Below the pieces are notes generated by a model. The model was not told where the DNA came from. It did not search any database and saw only the letters and a program-made list of their open reading frames with translations. Positions 1-6,836 of a stretch of 64,000 bases of DNA are shown piece after piece. This DNA is from an uncultured Alcaligenaceae bacterium (GTDB lineage Bacteria > Pseudomonadota > Gammaproteobacteria > Burkholderiales > Burkholderiaceae_B). A program made the translations under genes and the position numbers. The first letter of the stretch is position 1. Each line of letters starts with the position of its first letter. Location of the stretch: positions 65,811-129,810 of the forward strand of contig CALKIR010000026.1 of assembly GCA_937995985.1 (NCBI GenBank). Reading direction: 5' to 3'.

Positions 1-762
1 AATGGCAGGGATAATGGCAGCATCAAATTGTATGTCCCCATCGATTGCAACATCTGGTAACGCTGAGCGCACTAATTCAGTGGCCCGAACCACTTTAGTA
101 ACCAGTGGATGGTGGGCACTTTGCGCAGTAGAAAAACTCAGCATTGCCACTCGTGGTGGCTCAGGTAGGAGATGGCGGGCTGATTGCACGGCAGCGAGGG
201 CAATGGAGGCCAGTTGCTGTTCATCGGGTTCAATAACCAGACCACAATCTGCAAAAATGACAGGACGCTGGCAAGGATGATGGGGTTGATTCAAAATCAT
301 GAGAAAAAAGCTTGACACCATCTTATGCTGGGGGGCTATGCCAATTAGTTGCAAAGCAGTACGCACCACATCTGCTGTGCTGTAGACTGCCCCAGATAAG
401 ACCCCTTGAACATAGTTACAGCGGACGAGCATATTGGCAAAAATCAGAGGGTCATTTAGCTCCTCGTGCGCTTTTTCAGGGGTCATACCACGGTGTTGGC
501 GACAGGCCACTAATTCTTGCACTAAGGCTGCTTTTTTATCCGAGTGATGCGGGTCTTCTATAGTGAGCCCCTGAATATTCAGTCCCTGCTCTTGGGCTAC
601 GGTATGTATTTTTTCTGTGCTGCCCACTAAGGTGATGGTAGCCACTCCCTGTTGTTGGGCGCGTACTGCAGCAGTCAGTACACGAGGATCCTCGGCTTCA
701 GAAACTGCAATATGGGCGGGGGCTTTTTGGGCTTCATTAATGAGATGTTCTAAGTAGTTCAT
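1..762 (-). CDS. pta: Phosphate acetyltransferase, partial (C-terminus beyond left edge)
   Basis: Converts acetyl-CoA and phosphate to acetyl phosphate and CoA, working with acetate kinase (an ackA lies at 53785). The reverse strand is open for 254 codons from an ATG at 760-762 to the window edge, so the carboxyl end is missing. The protein begins MNYLEHLINEAQ. It carries SEAEDPRVLTAA near residue 20, the family-like HKMVSSFFLM near residue 150, and DGDIQFDAA near residue 245, matching the DGPxQxDAA block of the PTA/PTB family. A purine-rich AAGAGA lies just upstream of the start. It is the short single-domain type as far as visible. A phosphate butyryltransferase is the main alternative; the ackA in the same region favours Pta. 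Confidence 0.85.
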   Translation of the reverse strand, partial: MNYLEHLINEAQKAPAHIAVSEAEDPRVLTAAVRAQQQGVATITLVGSTEKIHTVAQEQGLNIQGLTIEDPHHSDKKAALVQELVACRQHRGMTPEKAHEELNDPLIFANMLVRCNYVQGVLSGAVYSTADVVRTALQLIGIAPQHKMVSSFFLMILNQPHHPCQRPVIFADCGLVIEPDEQQLASIALAAVQSARHLLPEPPRVAMLSFSTAQSAHHPLVTKVVRATELVRSALPDVAIDGDIQFDAAIIPAI

Positions 763-846
763 GAGGGTCTCTTGTGTATAAAAAACGGAATGTTTATTCC
801 TGTTACTTATAGATTTATCTGTAAAACAGGGAGCGGTCAATACCTT

Positions 847-1308
847 TTAAAGACTTTTAATAGGTAATTGCGGTTGATTTTTAATTTCTTTAAGAACCAC
901 TATGGTGCGCGTTTGTCGCACTGCGGGCAGATTAAAAAAGAAACGATGTAGAAATTGGTCGTATTGTTCGGGGCCGGGCACCACTATTTTTAATAAAAAA
1001 TCAGCATCTCCGGTTACGGCATAGCAGGCAACAATCTCGGGCGCATCCATTACTGCTTGTATAAAATTTTCTACTCGATTTGCTGAGTGCCTATCCAAAC
1101 TGATTTGGGCAAACATACAGCTTTGCAGCCCAACTTGATTTCTATCAACTGCTGCGTGATAGCCGGTAATTATTTTTTGTTGTTCTAAATTTTTAATTCT
1201 TCGCCAGACTGGCGCTACAGAAAGGCCTACCTGTTCAGAAATTTGTTGCGCAGAGGATTTAGCATTGTTTTGCAAACACTTTAATATTTTTAGATCTATT
1301 TTATCCAT
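847..1308 (-). CDS. Lrp/AsnC-family transcriptional regulator
   Basis: A 153-residue feast/famine regulator, the usual length. Residues 3-60 form the AsnC-type winged helix-turn-helix (LKILKCLQNNAKSS, then SVAPVWRRIKNLE). The rest is the RAM ligand-binding domain, with the CYAVTGDADFLLKI stretch near residue 95. A good ribosome site (AGGAGGGG) precedes the ATG. It is divergent from the fused indolepyruvate oxidoreductase gene with about 105 bases between, so regulation of that gene in response to an amino acid, probably aromatic or branched, is a reasonable inference. A 14-base palindrome in the gap is a candidate binding site. The ligand cannot be read from the sequence. Confidence 0.93.
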   Translation of the reverse strand: MDKIDLKILKCLQNNAKSSAQQISEQVGLSVAPVWRRIKNLEQQKIITGYHAAVDRNQVGLQSCMFAQISLDRHSANRVENFIQAVMDAPEIVACYAVTGDADFLLKIVVPGPEQYDQFLHRFFFNLPAVRQTRTIVVLKEIKNQPQLPIKSL

Positions 1309-1322
1309 AACCCCTCCTAAAA

Positions 1323-1336
1323 GAAATAATTATTTC
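1323..1336. promoter_or_regulatory. Perfect 14-bp palindrome, candidate Lrp-family operator
   Basis: GAAATAATTATTTC is a perfect palindrome between the Lrp-type gene and the divergent oxidoreductase gene. Lrp/AsnC proteins bind AT-rich palindromes of about 15 bp and commonly control the divergent neighbour. The assignment is inference from position and symmetry. Confidence 0.5.
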
Positions 1337-1416
1337 GTTAATTAGGGATTTTACGCAATAAAAAGGCAAAAAAATAGCGTGTAGAAAGCCGTATGATCAA
1401 AATAAAGGAGGTTATG

Positions 1417-4400
1417 ATGCGCCGTGAGATAAATCAAAAGTATGAATTACAAGACAACCTAAAGCTTGAGTCTGGGCGTGTGTTTTTAACTGGAACTCAG
1501 GCGCTTGTGCGCATGCTTTTGAGTCAGGCACGCCGCGATAAAGCACGGGGACTCAATACCGCAGGTTTTGTGTCGGGTTATAGAGGCTCGCCACTTGGGG
1601 GAGTGGATGCCATGCTGTGGCGGCATCAAAAAGAATTACAGGCCGCTCATATTCATTTTCAGCCTGCTATTAATGAGGATTTAGCAGCCACCATGCTAAT
1701 GGGCACCCAGCAATTGGATAATTACCCCAATAAAGAGGTAGATGGGGTATTTGGTATGTGGTATGGCAAAGGGCCTGGGGTAGATCGTTCAGGGGATGCT
1801 TTGTTGCATGGTCATGCTGCCGGGGCTAGCTCCCTTGGCGGCGTTTTGGTGGTAGTGGGGGATGATCATGCTGGGGTATCTTCCTCTATTCCTCATGGCA
1901 GCGAGCAGGTGTTACGTCATTTGCGCATGCCTATCGTGCATCCTACTTCGGTTGAGGAATACGAGTATTTTGGTTTATGGGGATGGGCGTTATCTCGGTA
2001 TTCAGGTGCTTGGGTGGCTTTTAAAGCCATTACCGAGACAGTGGAAAGTGGGCGCAGTTTTGTGCTCCCTTCTGTGCCAGACTTTGATTTATCCCATACT
2101 CCTTCGAAGTATGCCCGAAGCTATGATGCCCGCCCGTTTTTAACCCCACAGATTGAGCATAATATCGAGTCGCGGTTGCGTGCAGTACAGGAGTTTGTGC
2201 GTGCTTACCCTTTAGACCGTTATTTAACCGCAGCTCCTGAGGCCCGTTTTGGCATAGTGAGCAGTGGCAAAAGTACTCTTGATGTGGTGCAGGCGCTGGA
2301 CACATTAAGCGAGCATTGCAAGGGAGCATTGCCCCCAATACGGCATTATAAAGTGGGTCTGATTTGGCCTTTGGATGCCCAAGGCATACAAGAGTTTGCC
2401 CAAGGGTTAGAGCATATATTAGTGGTCGAAGAAAAGGGTGATTTTCTCGAAGGACAAATAAAAAATGTGTTATATGGTGCGTCATCACGACCTACAGTAA
2501 GTGGCAAACAAGGCAGGCAGCAAGAGCAACTCATTCCTTCCACGGGGCAATTGAGTCCCACTATTGTGCGTCAGGCCATTGTGCAGTGGTTATCACATAA
2601 TCATGTGGATTTAGGCGCACATGCTGATGCAGCACAGGTGGTCACTACAGCGCCTATGCCGCACAGTTTTGGGCTTACACGACGTCCTTATTTTTGCTCA
2701 GGGTGCCCGCACAGCACTTCAACTCGAGTGCCTGACGGGAGCCGTGCTTTAGCAGGGGTGGGGTGTCATTACATGGCAGCCTGGATGGATAGAAATACCC
2801 AAGGGCTTACCCAAATGGGAGGCGAAGGTGTGGATTGGATTGGTGCATCAGCCTTTATGCAGGGGGCGCATGTTTTCCAAAATATGGGTGAGGGTACGTA
2901 TTTTCACTCTGGTTATTTGGCCATTCGGCAGGCAGTAGCTGCTCAAGCCAATATTACGTATAAAATTTTATTTAATGATGCTGTCGCCATGACAGGTGGG
3001 CAGCCGGTGGATGGGCCTATTTCAGTCCCGCGTATTTGTCAGCAGGTCCTTGGGGAAGGAGTGGCTAAGGTAGTGGTGACCACTGATGAGCCCGAACGTT
3101 ATAAAACGATTCGTTTGCCGGCTGGGGTAGCTGTGTATCATCGGCGTGAATTAGATTATGTGCAGCGCCAATTGCGTGAGACTCCAGGTGTAACGGTGCT
3201 GATTCATGATCAAACCTGCGCAGCAGAAAAGCGCCGACGTCGCAAAAAAAAGCAGTATCCTGAGCCGGTCCGTCGCATTTATATTCATCCAGAGGTGTGT
3301 GAGGGATGTGGGGACTGTGGCGTACAGTCTAATTGCTTGTCTATCGTACCGCTGGAAACAGAGTTGGGGCGCAAGCGCGCTGTAGATCAATCAAGTTGTA
3401 ACCAGGACTATAGTTGTGTGGAGGGCTTTTGTCCGAGTTTTGTGTCTGTACTCAATGCTGCTCCCCGCAAGGCTGCTGGTTTAGAGGTGCGTGTACTGCA
3501 TGAGCAACTAGAAGCGGTGCTTCAACAGGCCCCAACTCCCAATCCTATTGCTGCGCAGTGCAATCTTTTAGTCGCGGGGATTGGGGGCACAGGGGTAGTT
3601 ACTATTGGCGCGATTGTAGCGATGGCTGCTCATTTAGAAAATCGTGCTGCTTCAGTCTTGGATAGTACGGGGTTGGCTCAAAAAGGGGGGACGGTGATCA
3701 GCCATGTGCGGTTCAGCGCAGGGGAGCACCTCAATCAACCCGTGCGCATTGATGAGCAGCAAGCCGATGTGGCTATTTGGTGTGATACCGTGGCAGCTAC
3801 TCATCCTGAGGCAGCGCGTCGGGTACGCGCTGGTCATACCCAAGTATTTATCAACAGCTATTTAGCGCCAACAGCAGAGTTCACCGCTCAGCCTGATGTG
3901 GTAATGCCGCGGCAGGCACTGGTCGAGCAGCTGCGCACTCAGGTAGGGGCTGAGCATAGTTATATTGTAGACGCTTATGAGCTTGCTGAACGTCTATTGG
4001 GGGATAGTATTCTTGCAAATATGCTGATGTTGGGGGTGGCATGGCAAGCCCAAGCCATTCCTTTGCAGCTTGAGTCCATTTACCGTGCGATTGAATTAAA
4101 TGGAGTGGCTGTAGAGGCCAATAAGCTGGCCTTTCAGGTAGGACGAGTATGGGCTTATGACCCCGATGCATTACGTACTCTGATGGCACAAGGGGAGGCC
4201 GTTACTCAGCAAGCAGTAGCACGTCCCCAAACGGTTTATGCCGCATTGCAGCTCTATGTACCGCGTTTAATAGCTTATCAAAACAAAGCGTATGCACAGC
4301 GGTTTCAGTCTGTAATTGAGGAACTATATCAGGCCGAGCAACGAGTTGCCCCCACTCAATACAGTTTAACGGTGCACGCTGCGCATAGTTTATATCGCTT

Positions 4401-4884
4401 AATGGCTTATAAAGATGAATATGAGGTTGCTCGGTTGTTGTCCGATCCTGCCTTTATGAAATCATTGACAGCACAATTTGAGCCTGGATTGACGCTTAAT
4501 TTTCATTTGGCTCCTCCTATTGGGAAGCGTTTGGGCTCCGATGGGCGCCCTCAAAAACGTCGTTTTGGACCTTGGGCTGTACGTTTTATGTCGGTATTGG
4601 CACGAGCCAAGGTCGTGCGTGGAACCCCCTTTGATATTTTTGGTTATCAAGCTGAGCGCAAAATGGAGCGTGCTTTACGTGATGAGTTTATAGCGCAATT
4701 AAAGCATATAGCGACGCATTTAAATAAAGACAATTATGAATATTATTTGCAGCTTGTGCGTTTACCCCAGGAAATCCGAGGTTTTGGTCCGGTTAAAGAG
4801 GCTGCCGTCGCGCGTTATCGAGAGCGGGTACAGGCTGTGCAGGCTCAATATAAGAAAGAGTTGCAGGATGTAAAAAACATATAG
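1417..4884 (+). CDS. Indolepyruvate:ferredoxin oxidoreductase, fused alpha/beta type
   Basis: Oxidatively decarboxylates aryl (possibly branched) 2-oxoacids to acyl-CoA with ferredoxin reduction. At 1,155 residues it matches the long fused form found in proteobacteria. The N-terminal pyrimidine/transketolase-like domain spans roughly residues 20-400. The TPP-binding part follows (GEGVDWIGASAF at about 470, LFNDAVAMTGGQ at about 520). A ferredoxin-like cluster region lies near 628 (CEGCGDCGVQSNC, with further cysteines in SSCNQDYSC and GFCPSF). The gamma-like domain (AGIGGTGVVTIG) starts near 720. I chose the start at 1417 because AAAGGAGG at 1404-1411 sits five bases ahead of it; ATGs at 1393 and 1414 are in frame but poorly spaced. 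It is divergent from the Lrp-type regulator. Substrate range is inferred from the family. Confidence 0.93.
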   Translation: MRREINQKYELQDNLKLESGRVFLTGTQALVRMLLSQARRDKARGLNTAGFVSGYRGSPLGGVDAMLWRHQKELQAAHIHFQPAINEDLAATMLMGTQQLDNYPNKEVDGVFGMWYGKGPGVDRSGDALLHGHAAGASSLGGVLVVVGDDHAGVSSSIPHGSEQVLRHLRMPIVHPTSVEEYEYFGLWGWALSRYSGAWVAFKAITETVESGRSFVLPSVPDFDLSHTPSKYARSYDARPFLTPQIEHNIESRLRAVQEFVRAYPLDRYLTAAPEARFGIVSSGKSTLDVVQALDTLSEHCKGALPPIRHYKVGLIWPLDAQGIQEFAQGLEHILVVEEKGDFLEGQIKNVLYGASSRPTVSGKQGRQQEQLIPSTGQLSPTIVRQAIVQWLSHNHVDLGAHADAAQVVTTAPMPHSFGLTRRPYFCSGCPHSTSTRVPDGSRALAGVGCHYMAAWMDRNTQGLTQMGGEGVDWIGASAFMQGAHVFQNMGEGTYFHSGYLAIRQAVAAQANITYKILFNDAVAMTGGQPVDGPISVPRICQQVLGEGVAKVVVTTDEPERYKTIRLPAGVAVYHRRELDYVQRQLRETPGVTVLIHDQTCAAEKRRRRKKKQYPEPVRRIYIHPEVCEGCGDCGVQSNCLSIVPLETELGRKRAVDQSSCNQDYSCVEGFCPSFVSVLNAAPRKAAGLEVRVLHEQLEAVLQQAPTPNPIAAQCNLLVAGIGGTGVVTIGAIVAMAAHLENRAASVLDSTGLAQKGGTVISHVRFSAGEHLNQPVRIDEQQADVAIWCDTVAATHPEAARRVRAGHTQVFINSYLAPTAEFTAQPDVVMPRQALVEQLRTQVGAEHSYIVDAYELAERLLGDSILANMLMLGVAWQAQAIPLQLESIYRAIELNGVAVEANKLAFQVGRVWAYDPDALRTLMAQGEAVTQQAVARPQTVYAALQLYVPRLIAYQNKAYAQRFQSVIEELYQAEQRVAPTQYSLTVHAAHSLYRLMAYKDEYEVARLLSDPAFMKSLTAQFEPGLTLNFHLAPPIGKRLGSDGRPQKRRFGPWAVRFMSVLARAKVVRGTPFDIFGYQAERKMERALRDEFIAQLKHIATHLNKDNYEYYLQLVRLPQEIRGFGPVKEAAVARYRERVQAVQAQYKKELQDVKNI

Positions 4885-5047
4885 CCATTATTTTGTCAAG
4901 GCGATGATGCGGAAACAGCGCTTTTTTGCTCACGATTTGCTGGCGCCTTAAGAATGAGTAAGAAATTTCTTTTATTTTCTTTTGATTAGCAAGGTTTGTT
5001 GCGTAAATGATACGTCCTGCCCTGAGGAATATAGCCCTTATAGGTTA

Positions 5048-5087
5048 TTAGGGTTTTCCCCTAGACAAAACTTAGGGTTTTCCCTAG
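5048..5087. repeat. Two tandem near-palindromic boxes, operator-like
   Basis: Two almost identical boxes occur: TTAGGGTTTTCCCCTAG at 5048-5064 and TTAGGGTTTTCCCTAG at 5072-5087. Each is an inverted repeat around a T-run, and their starts are 24 bases apart, about two helical turns plus a little. They sit directly upstream of a good ribosome site at 5090. The arrangement suggests cooperative binding by a dimeric regulator; I do not know which one. Confidence 0.55.
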
Positions 5088-5102
5088 AATAGGAGCTGTT
5101 GT

Positions 5103-5141
5103 ATGAAGAAAACAGTTCAACTTTTCTTTATAGGGTTATAA
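5103..5141 (+). CDS. Possible 12-codon leader ORF
   Basis: ATG at 5103 is preceded by AGGAGC at a good distance and encodes MKKTVQLFFIGL before TAA at 5139-5141. The stop falls four bases before the ATG of the 74-residue ORF at 5146, which is in another frame and has no ribosome site of its own. It could be a leader whose termination allows re-initiation, or the true start of the downstream ORF disrupted by a one-base frameshift. It has no recognisable family. Confidence 0.3.
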   Translation: MKKTVQLFFIGL

Positions 5142-5145
5142 ATCA

Positions 5146-5370
5146 ATGATTGATTGCAACTTGGCTGCGTCTGCAGAGACTACCTTTGCCCAAGCATCAA
5201 GCACGCGCCAGTTGGTCGATGTAAAAGGGGGATGGATAAATAAAGTGTTACGTGTAATTGAGAAAATTGATCGTCATGCTGCAAAGTTTTTTACTGCACA
5301 AGCCGTAACACGAGGCCGTCAGCCGGCAAAGACCGAATGGGGTATGCAACTAGAAGAAGGGTTTCTCTAA
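5146..5370 (+). CDS. Small hypothetical protein (doubtful)
   Basis: A 74-residue ORF with no family I recognise. It has a polar N-terminus (AASAETTFAQASS), a central basic segment (KVLRVIEKIDRHAAKFF) that could form an amphipathic helix, and an RGRQPAKTEW tail. There is no ribosome site in front of its ATG, but the frame is open back to 5134, and the short ORF at 5103 has a good one. Joining the two by a single-base frame change would give an 88-residue protein beginning MKKTVQLFFIG. The unit is closed by a strong terminator at 5437. Coding status is uncertain; it could equally be part of a non-coding RNA. Confidence 0.35.
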   Translation: MIDCNLAASAETTFAQASSTRQLVDVKGGWINKVLRVIEKIDRHAAKFFTAQAVTRGRQPAKTEWGMQLEEGFL

Positions 5371-5436
5371 CAGGTCGCTTAGCAGACGCATTATGGTCGA
5401 TTTTAAATAAGCGTATCTGATATATAGTAGTTGTTT

Positions 5437-5463
5437 GAGCCTGACTGAGTCAGGCTCTTTTTG
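5437..5463 (+). terminator. Rho-independent terminator
   Basis: A 9-bp perfect stem GAGCCTGAC / GTCAGGCTC with a three-base loop, followed by a T-run. It closes the small unit starting near 5090 and isolates it from the exporter operon. Confidence 0.85.
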
Positions 5464-5721
5464 TATCTATGCGCAAAGCATAGGCACCGATCATTGAGGC
5501 TGTTGAGGGGGCAGCAGTAGCAATTGTGGCTAATATTTTCTATAGTCATCTAAGGAGCTGCTTATTTTCTTTACTATTAATTAGATTTATTGTTGTGTAA
5601 AGGCATGACATCTTGGATTCAGCTCTGTCTATAATTAAAAGTACAGAATGGTTTAATTATCAGCATTGGGGAAGGTGGTCGTGACCCCCCTGCTTTTATT
5701 TAATATCAAATCGAGGATTTG

Positions 5722-6828
5722 ATGGCATCGAAAACAAAAAGTATTAATTGGATTTATATCCTATTGGGGGCCTTTATTATACTTGGGGTAGGGGCCTGGT
5801 TCTGGCATGAGTACAGACAAACGACAGATCCGCGCTTTGCTGTTAGTAATGGCCGTTTAGAGGCGACTGAGATAGATGTGGCAACAAAAATGGCCGGCCG
5901 TATTGAGGAGATTTTTGTGCAGGAGGGAGATTTAGTCCAAGCAGATGAAATCATCGCTCAAATGGATAAAAAATCTCTCAATGCTCAATTAGCACAGGCG
6001 CAAGCACAAAAAGCACAAGCTGAAAGCGCAGCTGAGGCAGCGCGTGCTCAGGTCGCGCAGCGTAAAGCCGATGAGGCAATGGCTGAGGCCACACTTATTC
6101 AGCGTCAGTCTGAGTTAGCTTTAGCAGAAAAAACATGGCGACGGTCACAAAAATTAGTTGCAGAGCGTGCTATTTCTGCACAACAGCTTGATAATGACCA
6201 TACTCGCTATTTAAATGCTGAGGCGATGCTGCAGGTCGCTAAGGCTCAGATTAATGCTATTCAAGCGGGCATACAGGCTGCAGAGGCTGAGGTTGCTCAG
6301 GCCGAGGCTAATATTCATGCGGCACAGGCAGTGATTGATAATTTGAGCAGCGAGCTTGAGGATTTGGTGTTGCGGGCACCGCGCACGGCACGTGTACAGC
6401 ATCGTATTGCACAACCGGGTGAGGTGCTCGGTAACGGGGGCAAGGTAGTCAATTTAGTTGATTTGACAGATGTGTATATGACTGTCTTTTTGACTGAGCG
6501 TGAGGCAGGGCAGGTCGCTTTGGGAGCAGAGGCACGCATTATCTTGGATGCATTGCCACAATATGTGATTCCCGCTGAGGTCAGCTTTGTATCGAGTGTA
6601 GCTCAGTTTACGCCCAAAACAGTAGAAACTCGGGACGAGCGGCAAAAGCTTATGTTTCGTACCAAGGTCAGAATTGATCCCGAGTTGCTCAATCAATATG
6701 TTGAATATGTCAAGGCAGGAGTGCCAGGAGTCGCTTATATACGTTTAGACCCCGAGGCAGAGTGGCCTGCAGATTTGCAGGTCAGCTTGCCAGCATCAGC
6801 GTCAACAGAGATGAGTGCTAACTTTTAA
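5722..6828 (+). CDS. HlyD-family membrane fusion protein (YhiI-like)
   Basis: Periplasmic adaptor that links an inner-membrane ABC exporter to an outer-membrane channel. There is one N-terminal membrane helix at about residues 9-28 (INWIYILLGAFIILGVGAWFW), then a biotinyl-lipoyl half near 50-75 (GRIEEIFVQEGDLVQ). A long Ala/Gln-rich coiled-coil hairpin covers about 85-215, then the second lipoyl half (LRAPRTARVQHRIAQPGEVL) and a beta-barrel region. The 368-residue length fits. I chose ATG 5722, with GAGGA ending five bases before; a TTG at 5719 is in frame but too close to that site. It heads a run with an RbbA-like ATPase and a YhhJ-like permease, the same order as E. coli yhiI-rbbA-yhhJ. 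Substrate unknown. Confidence 0.9.
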   Translation: MASKTKSINWIYILLGAFIILGVGAWFWHEYRQTTDPRFAVSNGRLEATEIDVATKMAGRIEEIFVQEGDLVQADEIIAQMDKKSLNAQLAQAQAQKAQAESAAEAARAQVAQRKADEAMAEATLIQRQSELALAEKTWRRSQKLVAERAISAQQLDNDHTRYLNAEAMLQVAKAQINAIQAGIQAAEAEVAQAEANIHAAQAVIDNLSSELEDLVLRAPRTARVQHRIAQPGEVLGNGGKVVNLVDLTDVYMTVFLTEREAGQVALGAEARIILDALPQYVIPAEVSFVSSVAQFTPKTVETRDERQKLMFRTKVRIDPELLNQYVEYVKAGVPGVAYIRLDPEAEWPADLQVSLPASASTEMSANF

Positions 6829-6836
6829 AAGCGGTA

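Larger units (their letters stand above)
4885..5721. other. Long intergenic stretch with one small transcript-like unit
   Basis: About 830 bases without a recognisable conserved gene. The first 160 bases after the oxidoreductase show nothing definite. From 5048 to 5464 there are two tandem palindromes, a good ribosome site with a 12-codon ORF, an overlapping-frame 74-codon ORF and a strong hairpin terminator, which together look like one short transcription unit. From 5465 to 5721 I see only a short hairpin at 5467-5483 and AT-rich sequence that presumably holds the promoter of the following exporter operon (a TATAAT at 5630-5635 without a well-spaced -35). Confidence 0.6.

Noticed and set aside
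2030..2488. 152-codon reverse ORF
   Set aside because: Lies wholly antisense to the indolepyruvate oxidoreductase; low-complexity His/Cys-rich translation with no family and no ribosome site.
5467..5483. Short hairpin CTATGC/GCATAG after the 5437 terminator
   Set aside because: Six-base stem with no T-run or conserved context; too weak to call.
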